Positions 16,096 through 25,197 of a DNA stretch of 64,000 nucleotides are shown one piece after another (within the stretch, counting starts at the first letter, position 1; every line of letters begins with the position of its first letter). The notes beneath the pieces were generated by a model. It had not been told where the DNA came from, made no database searches, and saw only the letters and a list, made by a program, of their open reading frames with translations. This DNA comes from Methanomethylovorans hollandica DSM 15978 (lineage in GTDB: Archaea; Halobacteriota; Methanosarcinia; Methanosarcinales; Methanosarcinaceae), in the NCBI RefSeq assembly GCF_000328665.1, contig NC_019977.1, forward strand, positions 124,001 through 188,000, in the 5' to 3' direction. The position numbers and the translations under genes were made by a program.

Positions 16096-16995
16096 ATGCA
16101 AGAAACAAAGGAAGCAGACAATAATTCCGACAAAGTGCTGGTCTTACCCCTTAATGAGAATTCTAAAAAGATAACACAGGCTCTCTCTAATGAAAAAGCT
16201 CTCAAGATGCTGGAGATGCTGGCAGACAAACCCATGTCTGCCACAACGTTATCTGAAACGATGGGTCTGCCCCTTACAACTATTAAATATAATCTAGATA
16301 GCCTTATCGAAGCTGATCTCATTAAGGTAAAAGAAACAAAATGGAGCCAGAAAGGCCGTGAGATCAAAATATATGAGCCTGTACAAAAACTCATCGTAGT
16401 GGTTCCAGGTACAAAGAACGTCGATAGATCATCTATCATGGGTATGTTGAAAAAATACCTGGGTCTTTTCATGGGTGCAGTATTTGCAGCTACAGGCATA
16501 GAATTCCTAGCGCGCCGGATAGGTCTGTCTCCTTCGACAAATAATTATCCTGCATCCCTTGAAAAGGCTGCAATGAAATCAGGTGAATATGGTACATCTT
16601 TCAATGAAAGTCTTCATCCACGTATCGGAGTGGCAGATCAGGCAAATATAGCAGATGAGACCTCTCCTATGCTATCGACAATGATCTCTAATGATAGTTC
16701 AGAAGCTACTATCGCGGGCTCTGGTCAGGCTGTTAATGCTCCTCAGGTGATTCCTTCGGAAGGCCTGACAACATATATGAATACAACAGAATCGAACACA
16801 ACAGATCTTAATTCAAATATAATACCTGTACAATCTCCGCCAGTCGAAGATGCAACAGTTCTCACAGGTACAAGTTCTGGTCTCATCCCGCCTGACCTTC
16901 TGGCTCATGTGAGTATTTGGTTCTTTTTTGGATGTCTATTTGTAATAATATTTATGCTGATGAGGGAAGTATATTATAGAAAAAAGGTTGTATGA
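16096..16995 (+). CDS. Membrane-tethered winged-helix regulator
   Basis: 299 residues. A winged helix domain at about 28-98 (KALKMLEMLADKPMSATTLS, LPLTTIKYNLDSLIEADLIK) of ArsR/HTH_20 type, a first hydrophobic segment at about 115-140 (MLKKYLGLFMGAVFAATGIE), a Ser/Thr/Asn-rich low-complexity stretch (about 145-265) likely outside the cell, and a second membrane helix at about 270-292 (VSIWFFFGCLFVIIFMLM) with a basic tail. Such one-component regulators could sense an envelope signal directly. It is divergent from purP and 16 bases before truA. Targets unknown. Confidence 0.85.
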   Translation: MQETKEADNNSDKVLVLPLNENSKKITQALSNEKALKMLEMLADKPMSATTLSETMGLPLTTIKYNLDSLIEADLIKVKETKWSQKGREIKIYEPVQKLIVVVPGTKNVDRSSIMGMLKKYLGLFMGAVFAATGIEFLARRIGLSPSTNNYPASLEKAAMKSGEYGTSFNESLHPRIGVADQANIADETSPMLSTMISNDSSEATIAGSGQAVNAPQVIPSEGLTTYMNTTESNTTDLNSNIIPVQSPPVEDATVLTGTSSGLIPPDLLAHVSIWFFFGCLFVIIFMLMREVYYRKKVV

Positions 16996-17011
16996 GGATT
17001 AGTGAGACTAA

Positions 17012-17821
17012 ATGAGGGTTGCACTTAAGATCGCATATGTGGGAACAGGTTATCACGGATCTCAGATCCAGTCAGATGTTGCCACCATTGAGGGTGAGCT
17101 CTTCAACGCCTTAAAAGAGCTGGACATAATAGATGATCCAAAGACAGCATCTTTCCAGAGCTCCGGAAGAACAGATGCGGGAGTACATGCAAGAGGGCAG
17201 GTTGTAGCTTTCAATACTGATAAGCCTAACCTTTCGATCCCAAGGGTCATTAATTCTAAACTACCTAACTCTATATGGGCATGGGCACACGCAGAAGTTC
17301 CTTATGACTTTGATCCAAGAAGAGATGCAAACAGCAGGGTGTACAGGTATATCATGAGTGGAGAGCAATATGATATATCCAGGATAAGGTCTGCTTCAAA
17401 GATATTGGCTGGAGAGCATGATTTTTCAAATTTTTGCAGCAAAGACGAGGATAAAAGTACAGTCAGAGATGTAAAAAGAATAGATGTCAGGGTAAGTGGA
17501 GCCCTTACAAAGATTGACATAGAGGCAAATAGTTTTCTTTGGAACATGGTGCGTAAAATTGTCACCGCTCTTACAATGGTGGGAAGCCTTATCAGAGATG
17601 AGGCGTGGCTAAAGCAGATGCTTGAACCTGAATCATATGAAGAGGGATTGGAACCAGCTCAATCTTATGGTCTTACTCTTATGGAAGTAAAATATCCGAT
17701 GCCTATACAGTGGGTATATGATTCTTATTCACTACGCAGAGCTTCTGAAAAGGTACAGGAATATCTTGTGAGGCATCGTGTGATGGCAGAGGTCATGCAA
17801 GAACTAGTGCCAAAAGATTGA
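17012..17821 (+). CDS. truA: tRNA pseudouridine(38-40) synthase
   Basis: 269 residues. Converts uridines 38-40 in the anticodon arm of tRNA to pseudouridine. Catalytic aspartate D55 in SSGRTDAGVHARGQ, the substrate tyrosine motif DANSRVYRYIM, and the C-terminal NSFLWNMVRKIVTALTMVG, all characteristic of TruA. Length is in the normal range for archaeal members. It follows the membrane-tethered regulator by 16 bases and precedes a peptidase gene by about 40, all on the plus strand. Confidence 0.96.
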   Translation: MRVALKIAYVGTGYHGSQIQSDVATIEGELFNALKELDIIDDPKTASFQSSGRTDAGVHARGQVVAFNTDKPNLSIPRVINSKLPNSIWAWAHAEVPYDFDPRRDANSRVYRYIMSGEQYDISRIRSASKILAGEHDFSNFCSKDEDKSTVRDVKRIDVRVSGALTKIDIEANSFLWNMVRKIVTALTMVGSLIRDEAWLKQMLEPESYEEGLEPAQSYGLTLMEVKYPMPIQWVYDSYSLRRASEKVQEYLVRHRVMAEVMQELVPKD

Positions 17822-17860
17822 GGTCCTTTTCTAATTGCAGTAGTATTAGGTGAATATGTA

Positions 17861-18454
17861 TTGAATGTCCAGATGGCTACAAATATTGCTTCTTCCATCA
17901 AAATCAATGACTTCGATGTACCTTATGAGTTAGTACGGCGAAAAGTCAAAAATCCGAGGCTGGAATTTAGGAATGGTAGCCTCAAGCTAGTGGTACCTAA
18001 TGGGTTTAAAGAACATGAAAAACTGCTAAATAAACACAAATCATGGATATTCCAGCGATTCATTGCTTACAAACAGAGGCATCTGTTTTCTTCGGAGATA
18101 GAACTTAATTCTGCAAGGACCAAAGTTCAATTCCAGGAATATGTTGATTTTTTGATCTCCTATATAGGTACTGAACTTGGTGTCTTCCCGAAGAAGGTGA
18201 CATTCAGGAAGATGCGCACTAAATGGGGAAGCTGTAGTTCAAAAGGGAACATCAGTCTGAACACTTATTTGATCTTCTTGCCTGAAAGGCTGGTGGACTA
18301 TGTTGTGTTCCATGAGATGGTCCATCTAATAGAAATGAATCACGGACCCAGGTTTAAGGAAATTGTACGTAATAGGTTCCACGAGCATAGGATTCTTGAA
18401 AAACAGCTGCGTGAATACTGGCCCGTTATCATGGATAAGTATTCTATTCAATGA
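17861..18454 (+). CDS. YgjP/DUF45-type zinc metallopeptidase
   Basis: 197 residues from a TTG at 17861, favoured by AGGTGA seven bases upstream; an in-frame ATG at 17873 is the alternative. Zinc site HEMVH at 151-155 with third ligand H161 in NHGPRF. The KWGSCSSKGNISLN segment before it is diagnostic for the DUF45/YgjP (M48-related WLM-like) family. No signal peptide, so cytoplasmic. Relatives are often found beside type I restriction genes; here it follows truA, so that link is not supported. Oddly, an ATG followed by one codon and a stop lies just before the TTG start. Confidence 0.88.
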   Translation: MNVQMATNIASSIKINDFDVPYELVRRKVKNPRLEFRNGSLKLVVPNGFKEHEKLLNKHKSWIFQRFIAYKQRHLFSSEIELNSARTKVQFQEYVDFLISYIGTELGVFPKKVTFRKMRTKWGSCSSKGNISLNTYLIFLPERLVDYVVFHEMVHLIEMNHGPRFKEIVRNRFHEHRILEKQLREYWPVIMDKYSIQ

Positions 18455-18493
18455 TCTATAAGAAATAAGTTCTCGGCCATCTATGACCGTACA

Positions 18494-20008
18494 TCAATTT
18501 CCTTCATATCCTAATTCCTTGGCCCTGCTATAGGATGCAGCAGCCTCAGTACCTTTTCCAGCTTGGTCAAGTGCGATGGCTCTATTATACCATGCTACGG
18601 CATAATCAGGATTCAATTCGATGGCCTTATCGTATGCTTGTATCGACTCGTCAATTTTTCCCATCCTTCGAAGTGTATTCCCCTTGCTGTACCACGCATC
18701 AGAATTCTCAGGATTCAGTTCTATTACCTTGTCGAATACTTGCTCTGCTTCCTCTAGTTTTCCCATCCCATATAGTGTATAACCTTTGTGCATCCAGGTC
18801 CAGCTATTCTGTGGATTCAGTTCTATAGCTTTATCGTATGCCTGTATTGCTTCATCATATTCGGCCATCCTGCGCAGTGAATTACCTTTACTATCCCAGG
18901 CTGCATCGTTCTGCGGCTCGAGCTCTATGACTTTATCAAATGCCTGAATTGCATTTTCATACTCATTTATATTATAATGTGCCCTGCCTTTATCATTCCA
19001 GGCTTCTGCATACTGTGGATTGATCTCCGTGGCTTTATTAAGGTTCTCCAGTGCTTTTTCGTATTCCTTCATCTCATAAAGGGCAGTACCTTTGTAATAC
19101 CATATTTCTGCATCCAGTGGATCTAGCTGGATAGCTTTATCAAATGCCTGTATTGCTTCTTCGTTTTTTCCCATCTCATTAAGAGCATAACCTTTGTAAT
19201 TCCAGGCTTTCGCATCCTGTGGCTCGATTTCTATGGCTTGGTCGCATACCCGGATAGCTTCCTCGTATCTTCTCATTTGATTTAAGAGATAACCTTTGTT
19301 ACTCAGGGCTGTACTGTACTGGGGGTCAAGCCCTATAGCATTGTTCAATGCCTCCATTGCTTCGTAATTCATACCAAGCTCAATGTAAGAAACACCTTTA
19401 TAATTCCAAGCCTTTGCATCCTTTTTGTTTATTCCGGTGGCTTTGTCAAATGCTTGTATAGCTTCTTCATATCTTTTTGTATAATAGAGGACATACCCCT
19501 TGTTATACCAGGCCATGGCGAACCGTGGTTCCAGTTCTGTGGCTTCATCATATGCTTGTATTGCTTCTTCATATTTTTTTATATGGAACAATGCAATGCC
19601 TTTATTGTACCAGGCAAAGCCATCCAGTGGGTCCAGTTCTATTGCCTTGTCATAAGCTTGTATAGCTTCCTCATATCTCCCCATCTTCCGAAGAGCAATT
19701 CCCTTCTCGCTCCAGAATTTTACATTATTGGGCTTAAGTTGTATGGCTTTATCATATGCCTGTATCGCTTCTTCATTCTTTCCAGTCTCAGAAAGTGCCA
19801 TGCCTTTACCGGCCCAGGCATCTGCGTTTTGAGGGTTTAATTCTATAGCTTTATCAAATGCCTCAATTGATTCGGAATATTTCTCCTCTTCAAAAAGTTC
19901 ATTACCTTTCTTGGTAAACTCTTTCGAATCATCGGTTCCAATACACCCCACACAGAAAACTGCAGTAAATACTAAAACCGGGATCACATATTTCATATTC
20001 ACTAACAT
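18494..20008 (-). CDS. Lipoprotein with 14 tetratricopeptide repeats
   Basis: 504 residues from the ATG at 20008 (a second ATG at 19996 is possible). Signal peptide with a lipobox-like end (VFTAVFCVGC), so probably lipid-anchored outside the membrane. Residues 30 to about 500 form 14 TPR units of 34 residues with very regular sequence (e.g. YEEAIQAYDKAIELDP, AWYNKGIAL). The DNA shows a matching 102-base periodicity. TPR arrays bind partner proteins; the partner is unknown. Such large TPR families are common in Methanosarcinales. Flanked by a 256-base AT-rich upstream region with TATA-like runs. Unit number is likely to vary between strains. Confidence 0.92.
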   Translation of the reverse strand: MLVNMKYVIPVLVFTAVFCVGCIGTDDSKEFTKKGNELFEEEKYSESIEAFDKAIELNPQNADAWAGKGMALSETGKNEEAIQAYDKAIQLKPNNVKFWSEKGIALRKMGRYEEAIQAYDKAIELDPLDGFAWYNKGIALFHIKKYEEAIQAYDEATELEPRFAMAWYNKGYVLYYTKRYEEAIQAFDKATGINKKDAKAWNYKGVSYIELGMNYEAMEALNNAIGLDPQYSTALSNKGYLLNQMRRYEEAIRVCDQAIEIEPQDAKAWNYKGYALNEMGKNEEAIQAFDKAIQLDPLDAEIWYYKGTALYEMKEYEKALENLNKATEINPQYAEAWNDKGRAHYNINEYENAIQAFDKVIELEPQNDAAWDSKGNSLRRMAEYDEAIQAYDKAIELNPQNSWTWMHKGYTLYGMGKLEEAEQVFDKVIELNPENSDAWYSKGNTLRRMGKIDESIQAYDKAIELNPDYAVAWYNRAIALDQAGKGTEAAASYSRAKELGYEGN

Positions 20009-20264
20009 TTCCCCTTAGATTTCCCCAATTTTCATTAAAATATAGAATTTCTCGAGAATTAAGTTTTTCTATTTAGAGAGAATGTTAATAAATCAAGTTT
20101 ATAACACAATTTTATATTCTTATGTCTACTCTATGTTAAGATATTTCACTATATTTTTTACTTTAATATCTTTTTTTATGTAAGCTGAATTAAATATCAA
20201 CTGTACAATATTCTCTCTACTGCTCGTTTACATATATATTTATATATTGTCAATTTGAACAGAT

Positions 20265-21302
20265 TCATCTTTTTTGTAGTAATGTAATTCTTCTGGTGAG
20301 GCTTCTATGTACTCTCTGGCTATATTCACAAACTATTTTGAATCCTGCATCTATTGCAAACACACTTACATCAATTTCAGAGACCACTACAGCAAGTTTC
20401 TCACTTTTAAGTAATCTGTACATTTCTCTGAAAGCACCATCATAAAGATGGTGCAGAGATTCGGCTTTAATGGCTGCAGAACGGCCATAGGGAGGGTCTG
20501 TGACTATAGCATCCACACACTCGTCATTAAGGGGAACCATGCATGCATCTCCTATTATGACATCATGGTGTCCGCCAAAAGCCTGTAGGTTCATCTGTGC
20601 ACCTGAAGTTATCATGGGGCGCACTTCAATACCAATCACTTTTGCTCCTATTATGGCACCTTCCACCAGGATACCAGCAGTACCACAGAAGGGGTCAAAC
20701 AATATCTCACCTTCCTTAACTCCTGATATATTCACAAGAGCTCTTGCTACCCGGGGCATGAGCACACCAGGGTAGAAAAAGGGTTTCTTGTGGGGTAATC
20801 TCTTTTCGTAAGCACTCCTGTCCACAGATGCCACTACAGGTCCAAAGATACATTTTTCTCCAATGATCAACCTGAATTTCACATCTGGTGTTTTTAGGTT
20901 TGCCCGGAATCTTTTTCTGAATATAGTGCCACCAACATGTCCCTCTATGAACTCTCTTTCAAAATCGCAATAATGCTTGATCTTCCGGGCACGCACCACG
21001 AATGTCTCACCAGGGTCAATATGTTTTGAATAATCTATATTTTCTGCCATCTGTAATATGGTATTTGCAGAAGTATCACACATACCTGCAACCCTTATTA
21101 TATGGTGCGACATGGCAAGTCTCTGTGCTACATGCAGCAAACGAGATTCGATCTCATCCCGTATGCCATTGATGTCCACGACAAGACATTGGTCAAGAAC
21201 TTCGTATTCCTTGAACTCAAGCCCTGCAATTTTCATGCAGGCATAAGCTTCCATAACCGGGAGGACATCATGCTCTCCAGAAAGTTCTAAAGCGTATAGC
21301 AT
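20265..21302 (-). CDS. tRNA (guanine(10)-N2)-dimethyltransferase, Trm-G10/Trm11 type
   Basis: 345 residues. An N-terminal THUMP-like RNA-binding region (about 1-160) precedes a SAM-dependent methyltransferase domain: FDPFCGTAGILVEGA is the SAM-binding loop and the catalytic motif is TDPPYGRS, typical of N2-guanine methylation. Archaeal Trm-G10 makes m2G/m2,2G at position 10 of tRNA. The segment MPRVARALVNISGVKEG also fits this family. It is transcribed away from the PP-loop fusion gene at 21438. Confidence in the family is high, in the exact position modified moderate. Confidence 0.92.
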   Translation of the reverse strand: MLYALELSGEHDVLPVMEAYACMKIAGLEFKEYEVLDQCLVVDINGIRDEIESRLLHVAQRLAMSHHIIRVAGMCDTSANTILQMAENIDYSKHIDPGETFVVRARKIKHYCDFEREFIEGHVGGTIFRKRFRANLKTPDVKFRLIIGEKCIFGPVVASVDRSAYEKRLPHKKPFFYPGVLMPRVARALVNISGVKEGEILFDPFCGTAGILVEGAIIGAKVIGIEVRPMITSGAQMNLQAFGGHHDVIIGDACMVPLNDECVDAIVTDPPYGRSAAIKAESLHHLYDGAFREMYRLLKSEKLAVVVSEIDVSVFAIDAGFKIVCEYSQRVHRSLTRRITLLQKR

Positions 21303-21437
21303 AACACTTGCATAGAGAATCCCTTTGGTATTAAAAAGCTGCTATCATCTTTATTCAAAAATTGAGGCAGGGGACTAACATGTCTTAAATTATCCAAAGC
21401 AAAGAACTATTTACTATAAAACTATTGAAATCTCCTA

Positions 21438-23339
21438 ATGTCAAAGCCTCTTTATCTTGGTGAAATGCTGCTGCACTGGTGCAGTAAATGTAATGTACCT
21501 GTGCTTGGGAAGGAATGTGTATGTGGCAGTCATACAAAAAAGGTGACTGTAACACCTCCTGGTGACATACGTCCGGCATTTGAATATGATCTCGAACTTA
21601 TAAATTCCGTTTCCATGCTACAGTTCAATGCTCCTCTTATAGCTGATGAGAGGGTGGTGGTGCTGAACAAAGCTCCTTATGATGATCGTATGGATGAGAT
21701 CATCGTTGATGGGGAGGTATTAGGAAGCATCAGATTTGAGCTTGATACTCTTAAATGGGTACTTCTCTTGCGTGTAGAAGGGGCTCGGCGTCTTTTCCAG
21801 GGTAGGTCCTTGTCTGCTATGAAGGGCTGGGTTATTCTGGAACAAGGTGCAGTAAAGTTCATACTTGGAGGAGCCAATCTGTTGGCTCCCGGAGTGCTGG
21901 ATGCTGATCCAGGTATTCTGGAAAAGGATGAAGTGGTCGTTCTTGATCCCACAGGCCAGGTTGTAGCTATCGGCAGAGCTCGTATGAGTGGTGAACGAAT
22001 GCAAGAGCGTCCTAAGGGTGTCGCAGTAAAGGTAAGGGTTAAAGAAGAACCATGTGATGTGGTTGTACCGCCAGGTGGACAGACATGGGATGAAGTCATT
22101 GCTGCCAACAAGCAGTTCATGGAAGATTTCATAGCCCGTTCTCATAAGTTCATCACTAATGTTGCATCAAGCATGACCAAACCTGTGACGGTTTCATATT
22201 CCGGAGGTAAAGATAGTCTTGCTGTGCTACAGCTAGTAAGTGAGTGCATCGAAAATTTTGACATAATTTTCGCTGATACTGGCATCGAATTCCCGGAAAC
22301 TGTACTTAATGCTCAGGAAGTCTCGCAGTTATACGGCAAACATCTCAAGTCCATTAGCTCAGAAAATGCTTTCTGGGAATCAGTGGATACTTTTGGCCCC
22401 CCCAGTGTGGAAATGCGTTGGTGTTGTAAAGTATGCAAATTGGGACCTATCACCCAGCTCATCGAAGGTAACTATGAAGAAGGCTGTCTTACATTCATCG
22501 GGCAGCGCAAGTATGAATCAGGCACAAGGGCAAAAAGTGAAAGGGTGTGGAAGAATCCCTGGGTAGGAAATCAGGTAGGTGCTGCTCCAATACAAGACTG
22601 GACAGCTATGCATGTGTGGCTCTATATTTTCATGCATCGCCTTCCTTATAATCCTCTCTACGCAAAAGGGTTTGATAGGATAGGATGTTGGCTTTGTCCC
22701 TCATGTTCTCTTGCTGATCTGCGTAGGCTCAGAGAAACCCATCCCGAATCTGCTTCCAAGCTGGAAAATTATTTGGCAGACTATGCTCAAAGGTCTGGAC
22801 TTTCTCCAGAGTGGGTAGAACATGGGATGTGGAGGTGGAATAAATTACCACCAAGGCTTCAGGAGATTGCAAAGGCTAAGGGAATTCTCACTACACCCAA
22901 AGTCCTGGCAAATAGTAAACTTGAGCTTACTGTAACATCTGGTTACCGCCCATGTAAGCAGGGAGGGATGTCTGCAGAGGGTAGTTTTGGTACAGCTATA
23001 GATCTCGGGGTGATCGAGGTTTCTGGTATCCTTGAAGCTGTAGGCAAGGTCTCTTTCATGGAAGGTGTTGTTTCTATATCTCAGGGAGAGGACAGTGCTC
23101 AGATCTTTGCTTCCGGCACAGTAACAGCTCGCAGTGATACCGAGATACAGGTCCGCCAGTTGATAAGGTCAGTAGAATTGTCTATCAGGAGGGCTCTTCG
23201 TTGCAGTGGATGTGGTGTATGTATAGGCAAGTGTCCACAGCATGTGATTAGGGTAAAGGATAACATTGCTGTGATCGGTGAGGAATGTGTACATTGTGGG
23301 AAATGTATTGAAGTTTGTCCGGTAGTGAAATTTGGATAA
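21438..23339 (+). CDS. PAPS-reductase-like PP-loop protein fused to PUA domain and ferredoxin
   Basis: 633 residues with four parts: a zinc-ribbon-like CSKC...CVCG at 15-29; a PUA-like RNA-binding domain around 155-190 ([20 protein letters not shown]); an ATP pyrophosphatase (PP-loop) domain with [12 protein letters not shown] at 253-264, followed by cysteine sites RWCCKVCK and CWLCPSC; and a C-terminal 2[4Fe-4S] domain ([24 protein letters not shown]) at about 590-630. The PP-loop part resembles PAPS reductase, but a PUA domain argues for RNA thiolation or modification rather than sulfate reduction. Known as a methanogen-type fusion; function is not established. Monocistronic by context. Confidence 0.87.
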   Translation: MSKPLYLGEMLLHWCSKCNVPVLGKECVCGSHTKKVTVTPPGDIRPAFEYDLELINSVSMLQFNAPLIADERVVVLNKAPYDDRMDEIIVDGEVLGSIRFELDTLKWVLLLRVEGARRLFQGRSLSAMKGWVILEQGAVKFILGGANLLAPGVLDADPGILEKDEVVVLDPTGQVVAIGRARMSGERMQERPKGVAVKVRVKEEPCDVVVPPGGQTWDEVIAANKQFMEDFIARSHKFITNVASSMTKPVTVSYSGGKDSLAVLQLVSECIENFDIIFADTGIEFPETVLNAQEVSQLYGKHLKSISSENAFWESVDTFGPPSVEMRWCCKVCKLGPITQLIEGNYEEGCLTFIGQRKYESGTRAKSERVWKNPWVGNQVGAAPIQDWTAMHVWLYIFMHRLPYNPLYAKGFDRIGCWLCPSCSLADLRRLRETHPESASKLENYLADYAQRSGLSPEWVEHGMWRWNKLPPRLQEIAKAKGILTTPKVLANSKLELTVTSGYRPCKQGGMSAEGSFGTAIDLGVIEVSGILEAVGKVSFMEGVVSISQGEDSAQIFASGTVTARSDTEIQVRQLIRSVELSIRRALRCSGCGVCIGKCPQHVIRVKDNIAVIGEECVHCGKCIEVCPVVKFG

Positions 23340-23417
23340 TTTTCAATAATTTCATTTTTCTACTTTTTCAACCAGAACATTTATACATGATATGCACTAA
23401 TCTTTGACGGTGATTTT

Positions 23418-25034
23418 TTGGTAAAAAGGGCACTGCTAAGCGTTTCTGACAAGGCTGGAATTGTAGAGTTTGCGCGGGGGCTTGCAGCCCTTGGCGTGGA
23501 ATTGCTATCTACTGGCGGAACTGCACGAATCCTGCGGGATTCGGGAATTGAAGTAAAGGATGTTTCAGAGGTAACAGGTTTTCCTGAGATGATGGATGGC
23601 AGGGTTAAGACATTACATCCCAATATACATGGTGCCATATTGTGCAACAGGCATGATCCGGACCATATGGACCAGGCATATAATGCAGGTATCGAGCTTA
23701 TTGATCTAGTGGCTGTAAATCTCTATCCGTTTGAGATCACAGTGACAAAGGAAGGTGTTTTGTTAGAAGAGGCCATAGAGAATATTGATATCGGTGGTCC
23801 CACTATTCTGCGATCAGCAGCTAAAAATTTCCATTTTGTTACTGTTCTATGTGATCCGGCGGATTATGGACATGTGCTTAAAGAGATCAGATCGACCGGT
23901 GTAGTTTCAGAGAATACGCGCAAGCAACTTGCTGTAAAAGCTTTCAGACACACGGCATATTATGATGCGACTATTGACACATATCTTAGTAAGGAACTAG
24001 CTTCAGAAGAGGTTCTGCATCTGGACTTTACAGAAGGTGTCGAGCTGCGTTATGGTGAGAACTGGCATCAAAAAGCTAAGTTCTTCAAAGAACCTGGAGT
24101 GAAAGGTCCATCTCTTGCAAATGCACGACAATTACATGGGAAAGATCTATCGTATAATAATTACGTAGATGCTGATAACGCATTACTGACCATAAAAGAC
24201 CTTCATGCCGAAAAACCGGCAGTGGTTATTGTGAAGCACAATAATCCATGCGGATTAGCCATTGGCGATACTCTTCTGGAGGCTCTGAGTGCGGCATGGG
24301 ATGGAGATCCCATCTCTGCATATGGAAGTATCGTTTGCAGTAACAAAGTATTTGATCTGCAGTCAGCAGAGTTCTTGGAAGGCAAATTTATCGAAATTAT
24401 TCTGGCCCCAGGTTTTGACCATGACGCACTGGAGTATCTTAAGAAAAAGAGCTCTAATCTTCGGTTGGTTGAACTACCTCAGCTAAACGATGTCTTTGAC
24501 TTCGATCATACGTATAAATTTGTAGTTGGTGGCTTGTTAAAACAGTCCAGAGACGTGGGTCTCTATGAGAAATGGGACTGTGTAACGGAAAAAGAGTTTC
24601 CAGAGTCTATGCGCCCTCTATCTGAATTCTGCATCAGCGCCTGTAAGAGCACCAAATCCAATTCCATTACCATTGCATATGAGTACAAGAAAAGTTGTTA
24701 TATGATACTTGCTATGGGTGCAGGTCAGCCAAACAGGGTAGATTCTATCAGAAAACTTGCTGGCACTAAGGCCAGGGAAAATCTGAAAGTAATGCATGAA
24801 CGTGACAGTCCTAAAGAGGATTTTAATGAATATTGCACAAAAATTCTTTCAAAGTGTGTGATGGCATCTGATGCTTTCTTCCCCTTCGATGACAGTATCG
24901 TTCATGCTGCTGAGCATGGTATAATGTATGTAGTTTCTCCCGGTGGTTCCATCAGGGATAATGAAGTTATAAATACTGCAAACAATCTTGGAGTTTCTCT
25001 CGTATTCACCGGCATGCGCCACTTCCTGCATTGA
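23418..25034 (+). CDS. purH: Bifunctional AICAR formyltransferase/IMP cyclohydrolase
   Basis: 538 residues. N-terminal IMP cyclohydrolase (MGS-like) domain: ALLSVSDKAGIVEFARGL, STGGTARIL and GRVKTLHPNIHGAIL. C-terminal formyltransferase: LRYGENWHQKAKFF, the catalytic VKHNNPCGLA, GAGQPNRVDS and DAFFPFDDSI, ending SLVFTGMRHFLH. All key motifs are present, so both last steps of IMP synthesis are covered if a formyl-pterin is available. Start is TTG at 23418, four bases after GGTGA. The formyl-dependent step duplicates PurP at 14.9 kb; the cyclohydrolase half would serve both routes. Methanosarcinales contain tetrahydrosarcinapterin rather than folate, so the formyl donor is unclear. Confidence 0.95.
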   Translation: MVKRALLSVSDKAGIVEFARGLAALGVELLSTGGTARILRDSGIEVKDVSEVTGFPEMMDGRVKTLHPNIHGAILCNRHDPDHMDQAYNAGIELIDLVAVNLYPFEITVTKEGVLLEEAIENIDIGGPTILRSAAKNFHFVTVLCDPADYGHVLKEIRSTGVVSENTRKQLAVKAFRHTAYYDATIDTYLSKELASEEVLHLDFTEGVELRYGENWHQKAKFFKEPGVKGPSLANARQLHGKDLSYNNYVDADNALLTIKDLHAEKPAVVIVKHNNPCGLAIGDTLLEALSAAWDGDPISAYGSIVCSNKVFDLQSAEFLEGKFIEIILAPGFDHDALEYLKKKSSNLRLVELPQLNDVFDFDHTYKFVVGGLLKQSRDVGLYEKWDCVTEKEFPESMRPLSEFCISACKSTKSNSITIAYEYKKSCYMILAMGAGQPNRVDSIRKLAGTKARENLKVMHERDSPKEDFNEYCTKILSKCVMASDAFFPFDDSIVHAAEHGIMYVVSPGGSIRDNEVINTANNLGVSLVFTGMRHFLH

Positions 25035-25106
25035 GGCACTCCTTCTCTTTTTTTACAAAAATTCAATAGCATCCTCATTTATATTTGGATGATATATTTA
25101 TAACTA

Positions 25107-25124
25107 ATATTGATTATTCAATAT
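25107..25124. promoter_or_regulatory. Inverted repeat upstream of the FilR1-type regulator
   Basis: ATATTGA and TCAATAT form a perfect 7-bp inverted repeat around a 4-base centre, 74-91 bases before the regulator start and just after a TATA-like ATATTTATAA (25092-25101). An autoregulatory operator is a possibility only. Confidence 0.35.
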
Positions 25125-25197
25125 ATAGGTAGTATACAATCATTAAATTATGTGCCCATCTTAAATTTAACCAATTAATCAATTGCGAATGATCACT

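Noticed and set aside
18494-20008. CRISPR-like periodic sequence
   Set aside because: The 102-base periodicity is fully explained by 34-residue TPR units in frame.
21438-23339. Assimilatory sulfate reduction gene (cysH)
   Set aside because: The PUA domain, zinc ribbon and ferredoxin do not occur in CysH, and no other sulfate assimilation gene is near.
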